A stretch of DNA of 64,000 nucleotides. It comes from Symbiodinium microadriaticum (lineage: Eukaryota > Sar > Dinophyceae > Suessiales > Symbiodiniaceae). The DNA is taken from assembly GCA_001939145.1 (NCBI GenBank), contig LSRX01000080.1:1034709-1098708 (forward strand), in the 5' to 3' direction. The notes below the pieces were generated by a model that was not told the DNA's origin, did no database searches, and saw only the letters and a program-made list of their open reading frames with translations. Of this stretch, positions 1 through 11,246 are shown piece after piece (within the stretch, counting starts at the first letter, position 1; every line of letters begins with the position of its first letter). The translations under genes and the position numbers were made by a program.

Positions 1-2
1 GA

Positions 3-68
3 CGCAGACCGTTTGCTCTGGCGGCATTTCCCGAGCGCAGCATTTTCTTCTACGACCTGCTCTCTTAA
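3..68 (+). CDS. possible 3' part of an exon at the window edge
   Basis: A reading frame open from the window edge gives 21 residues including FALAAFPERSIFFYDLLS before a TAA. The composition looks like protein and the frame has none of the repeat signatures seen just downstream, where degenerate TTTAGGG heptamers start at about 75. A GA or GT splice donor near positions 54-70 is possible. I recognise no family. It may equally be a chance frame. Confidence 0.2.
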   Translation, partial: RRPFALAAFPERSIFFYDLLS

Positions 69-1233
69 CGTCCGGGGTTGGGTTTAGGGTTTAGGATTTG
101 AGGTTGAGGACTTAGGTCGGATGTAGGTCTTGGGGCTTATAAGGGTACCGTATAGGGTCTAGGGTTTAGGTCGTGAGGGTTCGCAAAGGATTTTCAAGAA
201 GGCTCAGAATGCTTATGGCGGTGATTTAGGCATTGTTTTGCGTGCACGCACGTGTGTGTGTGTGTGTTTGTGTTTGAGTGTGGGTGAAGCTTCTTCGTCT
301 TTCGTAGGTTCCCTTCTAATGGGTATTTTTTTAGAAATATGTAAGGTTCGAGAAAGACTTTCGCGAATTTGGAGTTTCAAGGGTTTAGTAAGTCAAGGGC
401 ACATTGCTGCCCCAAAACCACCTCAACCCAACAACACATTAAGATCTCTGTACACCACAAACTTTTACTTTCAAGACCCGAACCCTACACCGTGATCAAA
501 GGCTACAAAAATCTATAGACCCAAACCCCGCGTCTTAAACAAAGCGCCAAACAGCAGAAAGGTCGAACCACAACAAAAACGACTTATGAACTTGATGAGC
601 CGAAGGACACAATTTCAATCATCAGCCTCGAAACACCGGAAAGGCAAGCACAACAACACTAATCCTTGCTCAGGGTTCGAGCTCTTGCGGTTGTACGGTT
701 TAATGCTTGAGTGTCTGAGGCGCTAAATGATTAAATGTTTACAACTAGCATTAGGGGTTGAAGAACTTAGCTATGCGCTCATGTACCTGCGTGTGTGTGT
801 GCGCGCCTAAAACATAGTACCATTTGAGTGTATGGTTCAGTGCCAATGAGCCCGTATGTACCAAGGGAGGGGTAATTCAGCCCAGACATCTTATTGGGAT
901 ATCCTCACTAACCGCATCTTCGAGGACCAACTCAACAGGCAGTAGTGGCATGCTTCTTGAACCTAAGACTAACTTGACATGTCCCTTCATAATACTATAT
1001 TCTCTATGTCGCTATAGCACAATGTACCCCAAAACCCTGTTCCGATTTTTGAGGCACCTATACTAAAAACCCTCGGGCCCTTATCGCAACCCCTTATAGA
1101 ACTGTTAAAGGAACCCTGTAAAAGAACGCTTATTATCCTGGACTCCCCGATCACGAAGCAGGCCTCCCAGAGGAACTCCATATTATTGTAGAAGGTGAGG
1201 TTTTACTCCATTCAATAACAAGGACTTCGGAAT

Positions 1234-1343
1234 AGAGGGACCCTTAGCGATATAGACCCTCTCAAGAAGGTCCCTTTTAAGAGAGCCTTAAGTAGGGTTA
1301 AGAAGGGTCCCCTTTAAGGGATCTCCCTAATACTACGTAGGAC
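1234..1343. repeat. interspersed repeat family C, copy 1
   Basis: A segment of about 110 bp that recurs near 28150-28273 and 35815-35942. Shared blocks include GACCCTCTCAA.AAGGTCCC, AAGAGAGCC..AAGTAGGG and AAGAAGGGTCCCCTTT. Internal GGTCCC and GGGACC blocks are partly self-complementary, so it could fold. It has no coding potential. A non-autonomous mobile repeat is the likely explanation, but I did not identify target-site duplications. Confidence 0.6.
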
Positions 1344-1493
1344 AATAACATGTTTGCTGGAGATTCCTTTTAACTTAGTCTTGAAAGGACCCGAATTTGA
1401 GGGTTTGGGGCTTGCGCGCCATGTAAAATTGAACATGTACATCCTCACGCACTGCATGAACACGACTTCTGCTCTTTACAGCAGGTTTAAGCT

Positions 1494-1661
1494 ATGACTG
1501 GAAAAACTCCAAGTACGACTAGCAGCGTTTGGGAAAAGCCTGCCGCGGAGAAACTGCTTCCGCCATCACCCCTTTGGGGCTCGGCGGGTTGTGACATGAT
1601 TGAAGGACGCAGCTTGGCTGATGCCTTCTCGAAGGCGTCGGACGCAAAGCGGCATCCTTGA
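1494..1661 (+). CDS. short hypothetical ORF, 55 residues
   Basis: ATG to TGA frame whose first part is Ser/Thr/Pro rich (TPSTTSSVWEKPAAEKLLPP) and whose end is SLADAFSKASDAKRHP. The composition is protein-like and there are no simple repeats. The opposite strand is also open here, so the strand is not certain. No homology is recognised. A family A palindromic repeat lies about 100 bp downstream. It could be a terminal exon rather than a whole gene. Confidence 0.28.
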   Translation: MTGKTPSTTSSVWEKPAAEKLLPPSPLWGSAGCDMIEGRSLADAFSKASDAKRHP

Positions 1662-1765
1662 ACACAATATAACAACAAACACGTATCCCTAAATCGCCAT
1701 TTAAGCATGGCCTCCGCAACCCTCCAGAATAAAAGAGAACCCGAACAGGCATCTATGGAATCTAT

Positions 1766-1856
1766 GCATAGGCCCGTAAGTAGTTCCTTTTTGGGATTGC
1801 CTTCTAGGATTCTAAATATAAACCATGAAAAGGAACTACTAAGGGGCCTAGACGGT
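1766..1856. mobile_element. MITE-like palindromic element, family A, copy 1
   Basis: About 91 bp with terminal inverted repeats. The left end reads CATAGGCCCGTAAGTAGTTCC and the right end reads GGAACTACTAAGGGGCCTA. The core is TTTTTGGGATT.CCTT..AGGATTCTAAATATAAACC. At least eight other copies with the same ends occur in this window. It has no ORF, so it would have to be non-autonomous. Confidence 0.7.
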
Positions 1857-2027
1857 ATGCATATAATTCTGCAGAAACTGCAGCCGGAACCCTAAACTTA
1901 TGAAAACCATCTTTGCCCTTTGGCTCCTGCAGGCCTGGTCCTTGCTCCTCAAATGGACACTGTTGAGGAAAACCAAGGACCTTTCTAAGACTTAGAAATG
2001 TGGTTTTTGACATGATCGTAAAAATAT

Positions 2028-2094
2028 TATTATTATTATTGTTATTATTATTATTACTATTGTTATTATTATTATTAGTATTGTTGTTATTATA
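2028..2094. repeat. ATT/GTT microsatellite
   Basis: Imperfect trinucleotide tract of ATT units mixed with GTT and ACT units. No function is evident. Confidence 0.85.
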
Positions 2095-2212
2095 GAATGG
2101 GTCTGGGTCATGTCATGTTGGCCCCGCGGTTTAGGGCATTAAGCTCTGAGCGTGGAACTGGACCTTGCATAATTAAGGGCATTGCGGTCATAACCTACAA
2201 CTTTGAACCCAC

Positions 2213-2818
2213 GTGTTTCAACCCTCACCTGGCCCCTTGCATCCTACACTTTCAACCCTAACCAAACCCTCAATCTCAGGCTGCCGTCCTCAGCAGAATG
2301 CAACCGGCTTTCAGAAAAAAAGGAGCTCCGTGCGATCAGGGTGCACGCACAACCGAGCTTCTCTTGGATCCCCCACTGTCTGTATGTCAAGGGTTTACGA
2401 AGCAGAGTTTATGGGGGCCTATGCTCATTTTTCCCGAGGATTTAAGACTGATTTAAGCTCTGCGTCTATAACCAGTGAACCGGGAGATTCGGGATTATCA
2501 CAGCATCCGAGATTCGAAGATTTCAAGACCGAGTGTGTGCGACGAAGAATGAACCCCCTAATACATAGAACTCCGCCACCAAATGAATTTCAATATGTGG
2601 GTGGGGGGATTGGGATTGAATCAATATTGGGGGAAGAGTTTCTAGAGAATTTGAATGCTGACTATGCTTTCGGCTGCTGTGGTAGGTTGATGCAAGCTGC
2701 ATCTCAGTTTGCTGCAAAAGCACGGATTCGGGTTGTGCCGCCTCACCTTGCGGTGGTGGACATCTTTATATGCCTGGGCGAGCAAAGGCTTCTGCGGAGT
2801 AGAAAGAAAAATCTGTGA
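2213..2818 (+). CDS. hypothetical ORF, 201 residues, unrecognised
   Basis: This is the longest non-repetitive frame in the first 20 kb. The first third is Ser/Thr/Pro/Asn rich and low in information. The middle and end (FKTECVRRRMNPL, GIESILGEEFLENL, AASQFAAKARIRVVPPH) look more like a folded protein. A second frame on the same strand (2709-3080) overlaps its end and carries EQRLLFRDEGMLPVESLEL, so the real gene, if any, may switch frame through an intron. No signal peptide, membrane segment or known domain is visible. A chance frame is quite possible. Confidence 0.25.
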   Translation: MFQPSPGPLHPTLSTLTKPSISGCRPQQNATGFQKKRSSVRSGCTHNRASLGSPTVCMSRVYEAEFMGAYAHFSRGFKTDLSSASITSEPGDSGLSQHPRFEDFKTECVRRRMNPLIHRTPPPNEFQYVGGGIGIESILGEEFLENLNADYAFGCCGRLMQAASQFAAKARIRVVPPHLAVVDIFICLGEQRLLRSRKKNL

Positions 2819-3716
2819 ACAGCGTTTACTATTTCGCGATGAAGGGATGCTTCCGGTCGAAAGCTTGGAACTAGCAACCAACACCCTTACAGATCGAGGC
2901 CGACCAGAGAGATTAAGGCTGCAGAGCTTACATAGACTCGACCTCAAGCGTAGTGCCCCTTATTTGGGCTACCCTAAACCCCAAGCCATCAACCGCGGTA
3001 CCCTTCATGCGCTGCCTTGCGTCTTTTCTACACGTACCTTAGCACCGGCTGGTTCAAACTCCATGGGCGGGCATAGGTAGGGCTTTGGGTTTAAGGTCCA
3101 GGGGGTTTTAGCACCTCCCAAGATAGGTTCAAAACCCAGACCCTAAAGTTTGGAAGAAGGTTAACTAGTGCCTCCCAAGATTCTTTCAATCGGGGTCTTA
3201 CAGATAGTCTTGAACTGCAGCAAAAGGCCGTAACTCCGAACTCTGGCCCCTTCAGCGGCTTAACTGAGGAGTCCAGGCAAGCTCAGAAACAAGCAGAACA
3301 CCCTCAACGCCTGTGAGTAAGCCAACAAGCAAAACGAAGATTATCCCACATTGGTGACGAAGCAGGGCCATAAGAAGGTGACACGCACAAAACTTGCAGG
3401 AAGGTGCAAGCAACACTCCCAACACCTACTGGTCAACTCCCCTAGGCCCTAGTAGCCCCAAGCCCTTAGTTGACCATCAAGCCCGCCTCAAATCCCAAAC
3501 ACCTAGATTCGGGACGCCGCAGAAAAAAAATCAATTCTTGCCACGGGACCCCAAATCCCTCAGCTAAAACCACACAAACCCTATGCCCAAGTCCCAGAAC
3601 TCTAAGCAACAACCCTAAACCCAAACTCAAAACCCAAAACCCTGAATGAAGAAACCCTGTTCTGCAACAGGCCTCGTTGTCCAGCAGCCCGGTCTAGCCA
3701 AAAACGCAGTCCAAAA

Positions 3717-4556
3717 AATCCCTAAACCCTAAATCCTATACCCTAAACCCCAAATCCCCAAACCCCTATACCCTAAACCCTGAAGCCTATACCCTAAACC
3801 CTACATCCTATGCCCTAAACTCTGAAGCCCATACCCTCAACCCTAAAGCCTATACCCTAAACCCTAAAGCCCATACCCTAAACCCTAAAGCCTATACCCT
3901 AAACCCTAAATTCTATACCCTTAACCCTGAATCCTCAACCCTAAACCCTACATCCTATACCCTAAATCCTGAATCCTAAACCCTCAACCCGACATCCTAT
4001 ACCCTAAACCCTGAATCCTAAACCCTAAACCCTAACGCCAATGCCCTAAACCCTAAAGCCTATGCCCTAAACCCTGAATCCTAAACCCTCAACCCTACAT
4101 CCTATACCCTAAACCCGCCTAAACTCTGAATCCTAAACACTCAACCCTAAATGCCTATACCCTAAACCCTGAAGCCTGTACCCTAAACCCTAAAAGCCTA
4201 TACCCTCAACCCTACGTATGCCTATACCCTCAACCCTAAAGCCTATACCCTAAACCCTAAATCCTATACCCTATACCCTAAAGCCCATACCCTAAACCCT
4301 ACTAAAAGCCTATACCCTAAACCCTGAATCCTCAACCCTAAACCCTACATCCTATACCCTAATCCTAAATCCTGAATCCTAAACCCTCAACCCTAAAGCC
4401 TATACCCTAAACCCAAGAGCCTATACCCCAAACCCTACATCCTATACCCTAAACCCTAAAAGCCTATACCCTAAACCCTAAAGCCTGTGCCATACATTCT
4501 GAATCCTAAACCCTCAACCCTATGCCATACATTCTGAATCCTAAACCCTCAACCCG
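3717..4556. repeat. degenerate telomere-type array (CCCTAAA variants)
   Basis: About 840 bp made almost wholly of CCCTAAA-like heptamers, often in triplets such as CCTATACCCTAAACCCTAAAG, giving an imperfect 21-bp period (three heptamers). Pure runs of CCCTAAA longer than two or three units are rare, unlike a functional chromosome end. It is followed at 4625-4700 by the reverse orientation (TTTAGGG). An interstitial, mutated telomere-like array is the best reading. Confidence 0.85.
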
Positions 4557-4867
4557 AGGATCTTCGGGCTACTCCTAGTTCGGGGCTTCTGGCTCACAGC
4601 CTTGAGCCTTGAAGCACAGAACCTACGTATAGGGGTTTAGGGGTTATAGGGTTTAGGGTTGAGGGTCTAGAGTTTTAGGGTTTAGGGTTTATAGGGTTTG
4701 GGGGTGGATCCTTCAGAACCTCCCGTTTCAGGGCTCCCTGCTATGATGTCCTTATATACGCCCTTAAAAGGGAGGCTCTTTGGGGTCTAGCTAGGACTTG
4801 CTACGGAAGCACAGCAGCCGGGGGCTTCGAGCTTAGGTTCTACTGTGAGCTTGAGCCCGGGTTGTAG

Positions 4868-4951
4868 GTGGTAGTAGCAGTGGTAGCAGTGGTGGAAGTA
4901 GTCGTCGTCGTGGTGTTGGTAGTAGTAGTGGTGGTGGTGGTGGTGGTGGTG

Positions 4952-4987
<36 letters not shown>

Positions 4988-4991
4988 GGAG
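4868..4991. repeat. GTG/GTA trinucleotide microsatellite
   Basis: Tract of GTAGTAGCAGTGG variants passing into pure GTG (about 4926-4961) and then GTA units. The frames that read through it as poly-His, poly-Pro, poly-Leu or poly-Tyr are artefacts of the repeat. Confidence 0.9.
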
Positions 4992-5513
4992 CAGCAGCTC
5001 TGCCTTCCTGAGTTGCGCACGCATACCGCGAACTGGCAAAGACATCTCCGATGTGTGAGCCGCACTCTGAGCCTTTATCCGACTCGTCGTGCTGTACCTG
5101 CGTTTGGGGTTTGGGGTTTAATAGGAAGTTTGTTTAGTACTATATCAATCGATTTAGAGTTTAGTTGGGTGAGTTTTACTAGCTATGTCAACCCGGTACG
5201 CTAGCAATAAGTAATGAACAATATTGTTGTACATTGCTCAGCTTAGCAGTCTCTTGAGCAGTTTAGCTTTTGGACATGCAGGGGTTGAGATTGAAGTGCC
5301 ACAGGGCGCTTAATAGTGAAAAACGAATGTGGGGTATACTATACTCGAAGTACTTAACCTAGACCTAATTTCAAAAAGCGGGTTGAAGCAGTAGCTGTAA
5401 GCTACGGCCAAGGCTTTTGTAGGTGGATGACATGATGCAGGATGAAATCTTTTTGCGGTCTCTCTCTTGCTTGGGGCGTTCTTCATTAAAGCTCCCAGCT
5501 TGTCGGACAAGAC

Positions 5514-6857
5514 CTTGCCCTTGCTGTCTACTACTAGGCAGTGCTTGAATGAGTTGCCAGGTGAGCAGTTGACGATTTGCTCAAGGCATCGGCGATGGTG
5601 ATGCCAACTACTCACACCAGGGCCCGAGATGAGGTAGTCTTCGCCCCTACAGTTGATGATATAAAGCCTGCATTACCCAGAAGAAGGAATATACCATAAT
5701 TCCCATAGTTTAGGGTCCTTAACGTAATGCAGGATTTATAGCAGGGTCCTTTCTTCATTTTCCCTCTCGCCCTGTCCAGTTGCTACTCTGTACTTGCAGG
5801 TTCACATCCAGATATAAGTACCTTAACTGGAATTGACACTGCTAAATATGCAGTTACCTTAATTATAACCCTAGTTACTAAGACCAATGAACCTTTGAGT
5901 GCTGTTTATGTCTCCCTTTCCGTGGCTGCGCTCCTCTCGCCTCTACTACGCTCCATGTACCAATATAGTATATACAAAGGTTGTGAAGTACCTATATAGG
6001 AATCCCGTTAATGAAGCCCTAAGTATGTTTATACTACAGGGGTACACGGATGAGGGAGTCCGGCTCATCCTCGTCGACCATAATTACGTTGCTACAGCGG
6101 AGTTCCTGCGCTCTGTGATGTGATCTGCTGTTCCAATTCGTTGCTGTGTTTTGTAAGGACATGTGTTTGTCTGTATGGTGGTGTGATTCGACAGCCTACT
6201 TAGATTCATCAACAACTAAGGTAAAATGCCCAATGCCCCAAACCTTAAACCGCTTCCTGAAGCCCAGAAGCCCCAAATCGATAAATCTTATTGATTATTG
6301 TCGCCTTGCGTAGCATGCCCACCACCTCCTCGAAGAGAACCTGGCGCTCACCATGCCACAACGGAATTATGCCAGACTTGCACCAGCCCTGACGGTACGA
6401 TTCCGGATTCAGGGTGTCTCCTATGCTCTGGCCGCGCTGTCTCTCTTGAAGTACTGGGCACCATAATGATCAATATCAACCTCGAGTTGAAACCACAGCC
6501 GCCGTGACTCCACGCCACTTGCACAAGCAATCAAACCAACCTTGAACTTCGACAAGCCGACAAGTCAAAACCAGCGGCTTCGTGCAAACACGCCGGTTGG
6601 GATGTGCCACACTTAGAGCCTATACACATAGTGATTATTGGACAATGGGATGGCTGACCTCCACCTTGGTTTCCAGCCGCCAGACGTCCAAAGCCTGCGA
6701 GGCGCTCATGGGATACGGTTCGGGTGGCGTCGGGCTATAACGTAACCTGTGGCTTCAGCCACGACGAAGGATTAGATCACTAGATTTTGGTTTGTAGGCT
6801 CTGCACGCGCAGATATCGAGCACTGCATGCGGGGAACGGTACTCTGCCAGCCTCAAC
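5514..6857 (-). CDS. multi-exon gene of unknown function (gene X)
   Basis: Six minus-strand exons fit together in frame. 6805-6857 encodes VEAGRVPFPACSARYLR and has a GC donor. 6665-6734 encodes PEPYPMSASQALDVWRLETK (GT donor). 6541-6611 encodes CLHEAAGFDLSACRSS (GT donor). An exon from about 6305 to 6440 encodes IIPLWHGERQVLFEEVVGML and has a GC donor; its start could be either of two AG sites. 6046-6105 encodes ELRCSNVIMVDEDEPDSLIR (acceptor CAG|G, GT donor). 5514-5579 encodes IVNCSPGNSFKHCLVVDSKG and may read on further. Phases agree at every listed join. I recognise no domain and see no membrane segment. Both termini are missing. The last exon has an inverted relative at 9647-9705. The gene is inferred from frame and splice logic only. 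Confidence 0.5.
5655..5742. mobile_element. MITE-like element, family B, copy 1 (intron of gene X)
   Basis: Left end TTGATGATATAAAGCCTGCATTA, right end TAATGCAGGATTTATA, enclosing CATAGTTTAGGGTCCTTAA. The ends are inverted repeats. Other copies lie at about 9485, 9712, 19546 and 40658. It sits inside the intron between the last two gene X exons and is shared with the inverted copy near 9.5 kb. Confidence 0.65.
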
Positions 6858-6859
6858 CT

Positions 6860-7890
6860 TCACCCCAGTTTTCAGGCATAATATTGAGGAAATCATACTA
6901 AGGAACCCCTATAGCCTATTGGGGTTGAGGGTTTAGGGAATGAATCTTCTAGCCGGCCCGCAAAGTACCTGTAAGCCTTACAGCTTACCATAGAAGCACA
7001 GGCACAAATACCTGCTCAAGTGGGTTACCATACTACAGCTTGTGGCGTTCATGCAGGGGATCGGTTTCATACATGATGCCAAACAATCAAGGAAAGTGAT
7101 TCGGGGAAGCCGGAAACCCTGAGAACGTGCCAAGTTTGCCGGCAACCTGCAGAAGTAGGGGGCCCTGAAAGCACTCTGGCAACCCTAGCTTTACCTGGAC
7201 CCCATAAAGCCCACTTTTTTTGGTTTCCTCAACATGATTTCCTTAATCAAGGTCCTTAAAAAGGTAGGTTCTTCGGGGTTAAGGTGTTAACCGACGTTGG
7301 CCCGAAACAATATATGCAGCCCTCCAAAGAACAGGAAACCGTGTCTAGACCGTGCGGACCCCTCCCGCAACCTTCAGCCCTGAAGCTACAACCGTATTGA
7401 ATTCTTGTAGAAGCCCTGGTAGACCATGTAAACCCTAAACCCTAAACCCCTAAATGAGCAAATAACCAACACCGAAACCCACTTAGACCCTCGGCGGAAC
7501 CTGTCGACCCATGTGGGTATAAAGAAACATGTGCTTAAGGCTTTGGGTTTAGGGTTTGTCAGGGTTTAGGGTTTAGGGCTTTAGGGCTTTAGGCTCCCAG
7601 CCCCCCCCCAAGAACACAACAACAACTGCAACCCTAAACCCTAAACCGCGACTGGTCGTGCTTGGAAGATCTGGAGAACATCATCCCGAAAACCGTGAAC
7701 ACACAAAACACCCTGTAAATAACAGCTCCTACTAAAACCACTATAGAAGCCAAGAAGATCTTTTTTAACAACTGCAGCTAGTATCCCAAAACCCTCATGG
7801 GTTCGTGAAATCCTTAAAGGAGCCCTTAAGCGAATGAAGAGCATGTAGAACCTGAAATACTACACCCGTACCATCAACATGTCACCCTCA
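6860..7890. other. spacer without supported genes
   Basis: Contains scattered TTTAGGG and CCCTAAA heptamers and a short family-G-like piece near 7200-7275 (CATGATTTCCTTAATCAAGG). I see no exon here with convincing composition and splice sites. Confidence 0.5.
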
Positions 7891-7894
7891 ACCC

Positions 7895-8780
7895 TGAAGC
7901 TTAAAACCCTAAGCATCCCCAAGCCCTGAAGCTTACAACCCTAAACATCCGTAAACCCTAAACCCTTAACATCTAAAACCTCGAAGCTCAAAACCCTGAG
8001 GCTCCGTAGTCAAAGGAACTACGATACCCCAAACCCTAAAACCCTAAAACCCCAAAGCCTACACCCTAAACCCTAAGCCCTAAACCCTGGAACCCCAAAC
8101 CCTAAACCCCGAATCCTAAACCCCAAACCCTAAAACCCTAGACCCTGAACCCTAAACCGTGGCTTTAAAACTTCTAAAAACCCAAAGCGAAGCGGACGAC
8201 GAAGGCCTTGGCGCTTCCTCGAAGACGCGCCGCTCCCTCGATGAACTCCTTAGGCGGAGGGCTTAGGGGTTTTAGGGGTTTAGGGAGGCTTTATGGGTTT
8301 AGGGTTTTAGGGGTTTCGGGTTTAGGGGTTTTGGGTTTTGGGTTTTGGGTTTGTAGGGCTCCTATAGGGCTTTATAGGGCTTTATAGGGGTTGATAGGGG
8401 GTTATAGGGGTTTAGGGCTCCTTTACAGGTTCCCTTAAGGGTTCCTTTAAGGAGTTTCAGAAGGGTGCTATACAGAATTAGGGCTTAGGGTTTTCAGGGT
8501 TTAGGGCTTATAGGGTTTAGATAGGTTTAATGCTTTAGGGTTTAGTGGTTTAGGGTTTACTGGTTTAGGTTTTAGGGTTTAGGGTTTAGGCAGGGTTTAG
8601 GGTTTAGGTTTTAGGGGTTTAGGGTTTAGTGGTTTAGGTTTTAGGGTTTAGGGTTTAGGCAGGGTTTAGGGTTTAGGTTTTAGGGGTTTAGGGTTTAGTG
8701 GTTTAGGGGTTTAGGGTTTAGGCGGCTCAGCATTGGGGCTTAGGATTTATAGGGTTGAGGGTTTAGTGAGAGGGTTCAGG
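7895..8780. repeat. telomere-type heptamer region with an orientation switch
   Basis: From 7895 to about 8160 the strand shown is CCCTAAA/CCCTGAA rich. From about 8260 to 8780 it is TTTAGGG rich and includes a nearly exact tandem copy of a block of about 65 bp (8560-8710, units containing TAGTGGTTTAGGTTTTAGGG). The switch makes the whole region a loose inverted repeat of telomere-like sequence. Confidence 0.75.
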
Positions 8781-9484
8781 GTTTAGGGTACATGACAAGG
8801 CCTAGCATAAAGGGTCCCTTAAAAAGGACCTTGACATGAAACCTTTTCGTTTACCCTTAAGGGTTGCTCTAAAGGCGGGCTTTAAAGGAGCGATTGAAAA
8901 ACCTGGTTCTCTACGGATGTTAGGAGGGTTGAAAAAGGCGTTCAGTCAGGTTTTCAGCCTGAATGGATTTGTTAGAAAGGTGTTGCTTGGATGGTACTGG
9001 GTCTTGTAGTAGACGCCTTCGAAGTAACCCTGTGGCTCCACGCGGACCAAAGTAGGTACTATTTATAAGCCCGACTCTACGCCCTAAGTAGGTACTCTTT
9101 GACAACTTGGATCCATAGCGTAAACTCCATCGCTCCGAAACTGGCTTACTCAGTTAGTACTGTTTAGAGGTGTAGGGTTTAGGGTTTAGGGTGCACTACG
9201 ATATGCTTACATATTGTCATCCTTATTAGGGCCTAATTAGGGTTTAGCGCCGTTTAAAGGTCAGGGTTTCGGGTTCAGGGTTACTGTCATCCGTATTTAG
9301 GGAGGGTGTGCTTATTCCAGGGTCTGCGTGGACCTGTCTTTATTATAGTAACTGTTTCTTGTGCATACCCTAGTAGCCTAGATGTCTGTTTTGAAGAGCC
9401 ACTTGATGGCACAAGCGGGGTGCAACCCGCAGATTGTCAGCGAACTGTGAACCGTCTCTTTTTTCAGTCACTACTGCTCATAAT

Positions 9485-9578
9485 GCAAATCCTGCATTAT
9501 CTGATAAGGACCCTAAACTGTGGGAAGTATGGTATACTCCTTATTCCGGGTAATGCAGGGTTTATATCATCAACTGTA
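9485..9578. mobile_element. MITE-like element, family B, copy 2
   Basis: CAAATCCTGCATTATCTGATAAGG at the left and GTAATGCAGGGTTTATATCATCAAC at the right, around GGACCCTAAACTGTGGGAA. It is the same family as 5655-5742 but in opposite orientation, and lies in the same relation to the neighbouring exon copy. Confidence 0.65.
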
Positions 9579-9646
9579 GGGGCGAAGACTACCTCATCTC
9601 GGGCCCTGGTGTGAGTAGTTGGCATCACCATCGCCGATGCCTGGAG

Positions 9647-9705
9647 CAATTCGTTCACTACTCACCTGGCAACTCATTCAAAAACTGCTCATCCTGCACT
9701 GTCCA
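9647..9705 (+). pseudogene. inverted relic copy of a gene X exon
   Basis: After GAG, in the same sequence context as the gene X exon acceptor at 5580, this frame reads QFVHYSPGNSFKNC against QIVNCSPGNSFKHC in gene X. About 225 bp are shared in inverted orientation (about 5515-5742 with 9480-9706), including the intron and its family B element. The reading then diverges and runs into another family B piece at 9712, so this copy is probably not functional. Confidence 0.5.
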
Positions 9706-9711
9706 TGGTAA

Positions 9712-9775
9712 GGAACATACCATCATTCCCGTAGTTTAGGGTCCTTAAGGTAATGCAGGCTGTATATCATCAACA
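9712..9775. mobile_element. partial MITE-like element, family B, copy 3
   Basis: Carries CATTCCCGTAGTTTAGGGTCC and the right end GGTAATGCAGGCTGTATATCATCAAC. The left end is truncated or lost at the junction with the exon relic. Confidence 0.5.
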
Positions 9776-11150
9776 GTATCTAGGGGTACAATGACAACAG
9801 AATACCAGTACTACCGTTTACTAACTGTTCCGATCTCTAGTCTAATTAGACGCATGGGTCCTGGTGACAAGCCAAAGAGGTGTTTAGCATCCCACTCGCC
9901 GGGGTATGTTTAAAATTGGGTCTTGGGCTCGTGGGTAGGGCTTAGGATTTAGGGTTTAGGGTTCAGGGATTTAGGGGTGTAGGGTGAGAAGTACCTTGGC
10001 TGGGGTCTTAAACCAATAAAACCCCGCGAGTCCCGTGATCAGTAGAATAGGATTTCCGGACATATCATGATGTAAGTATATACAAGGACTGTCAGGGAAG
10101 AGTGCTGCTAATTGTTCCGACCTCTTTAGTAGGGTTTATGGCTTAGGTTCTTCAGGGTTCTGGGTCTAGGGTCAAGGTTCTGAATTCAGAGATTGCGGTC
10201 TGTACAGCCTTCGACTTAATTACAGTCTAGGGTTCTGGATATCTTCCACAGATAGATGTTCAGTGTGGCTGCGGTTTTGCATCGGGTGGCACGAGTCCGA
10301 GTTGCCTGAAAGTCTGTAGTGCATGCACATCTGCGGCACCCGAATCGCACTCTGGGCAGCATGCTGCCGAGGTTCTGTGAGAGTGATTTGACCATCTCCA
10401 TTGTCCAAGAACCTGGGATGCGCAACAACTGGCTTGGGCTTCTGATCCCGAGAACCGCAAGCAAAGCCTGCTGAAGGTCCTGAGCTCATTTTTAAGGATT
10501 TGGTTTCATAGTACCCTTAAGGAACCCCTGAAAGAACCCTTACGGTACCCTTGAAGGTACAGGTGTCCTGGCGGAAGCCGTTTGCATTGTTCTGACACTG
10601 GAACTGGAGCTAGCCAGGCTAGGACTGTGTGTCTGACGAAGTCAGAGCAGTAACAGTGTCTCTCATCTGCGACTTGGGGTTTGGGGCTTTAGGTTTTAGG
10701 ATCGGCGGCTTAGGGCTTAGGGCCTTGGGGGTTTCAGGTTGAGTGTAAACCGGGGATGGCTGATGCTGCAGATGCACTGGCACAAAGCAGCGGCAAAGCA
10801 ACATTTGATAGGCCACGACTGCGACTTGATATCGTTCCCAGGCCTTAATTTTCCACCCTCACGCTATATCGATTTTGGAAACCGTGCCCTATCAATTATT
10901 GTTTACCATCGGGCGGAGGACTTCATGGCTTTAGGCTCAAAGATTTACGTTGAACCCTAAACCCTAGACCCCTAAACCCTATAAACCCTAAACCCTATAA
11001 ACCCTAAACCCTAAACCCTAGACCCCTAAAAACCCTAAACCCTAAACCCTAGACCCCTAACCCCTAAACCCTGTGACGCCAGTTCAGGGGGAGAGTTGGG
11101 TTCATGGCATTGTGTTTTTTCGGAGCAGCGGTCTTCCGCGCACTACCTAG

Positions 11151-11246
11151 AGTCTCCATTGTAGTTCCTTTTTTTGGTTTAACCAATTTTATATTCAGGA
11201 ACCTCAAAGGTAACCCGAAAAAGGAACTACAATGGAGATTATAGGT
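11151..11246. mobile_element. MITE-like palindrome related to family A
   Basis: Ends TCTCCATTGTAGTTCCTTTTT and AAAAAGGAACTACAATGGAGA are near-perfect inverted repeats around an AT-rich core with TTTTATATTCAGGAACC. The inner GTAGTTCCTTTTT matches family A, but the outer end differs (TCTCCATT in place of CCCATAGGCCCC), so it is a separate subfamily. Confidence 0.65.

Noticed and set aside
3717-4556. True chromosome end
   Set aside because: Heptamers are heavily mutated and unique sequence lies on both sides, so the tract is interstitial.
4787-5065. Poly-Tyr/His protein frame
   Set aside because: Reads through the GTG/GTA microsatellite. A short upstream part (about 5010-5090) might be coding, but two frames are equally open.
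10374-10411. EF-hand-like loop (NGDGQITLTE) on the minus strand
   Set aside because: The first loop position is Leu, one loop residue seems missing, no flanking helices are visible, and all three minus-strand frames are open over the same bases. Most likely coincidence.
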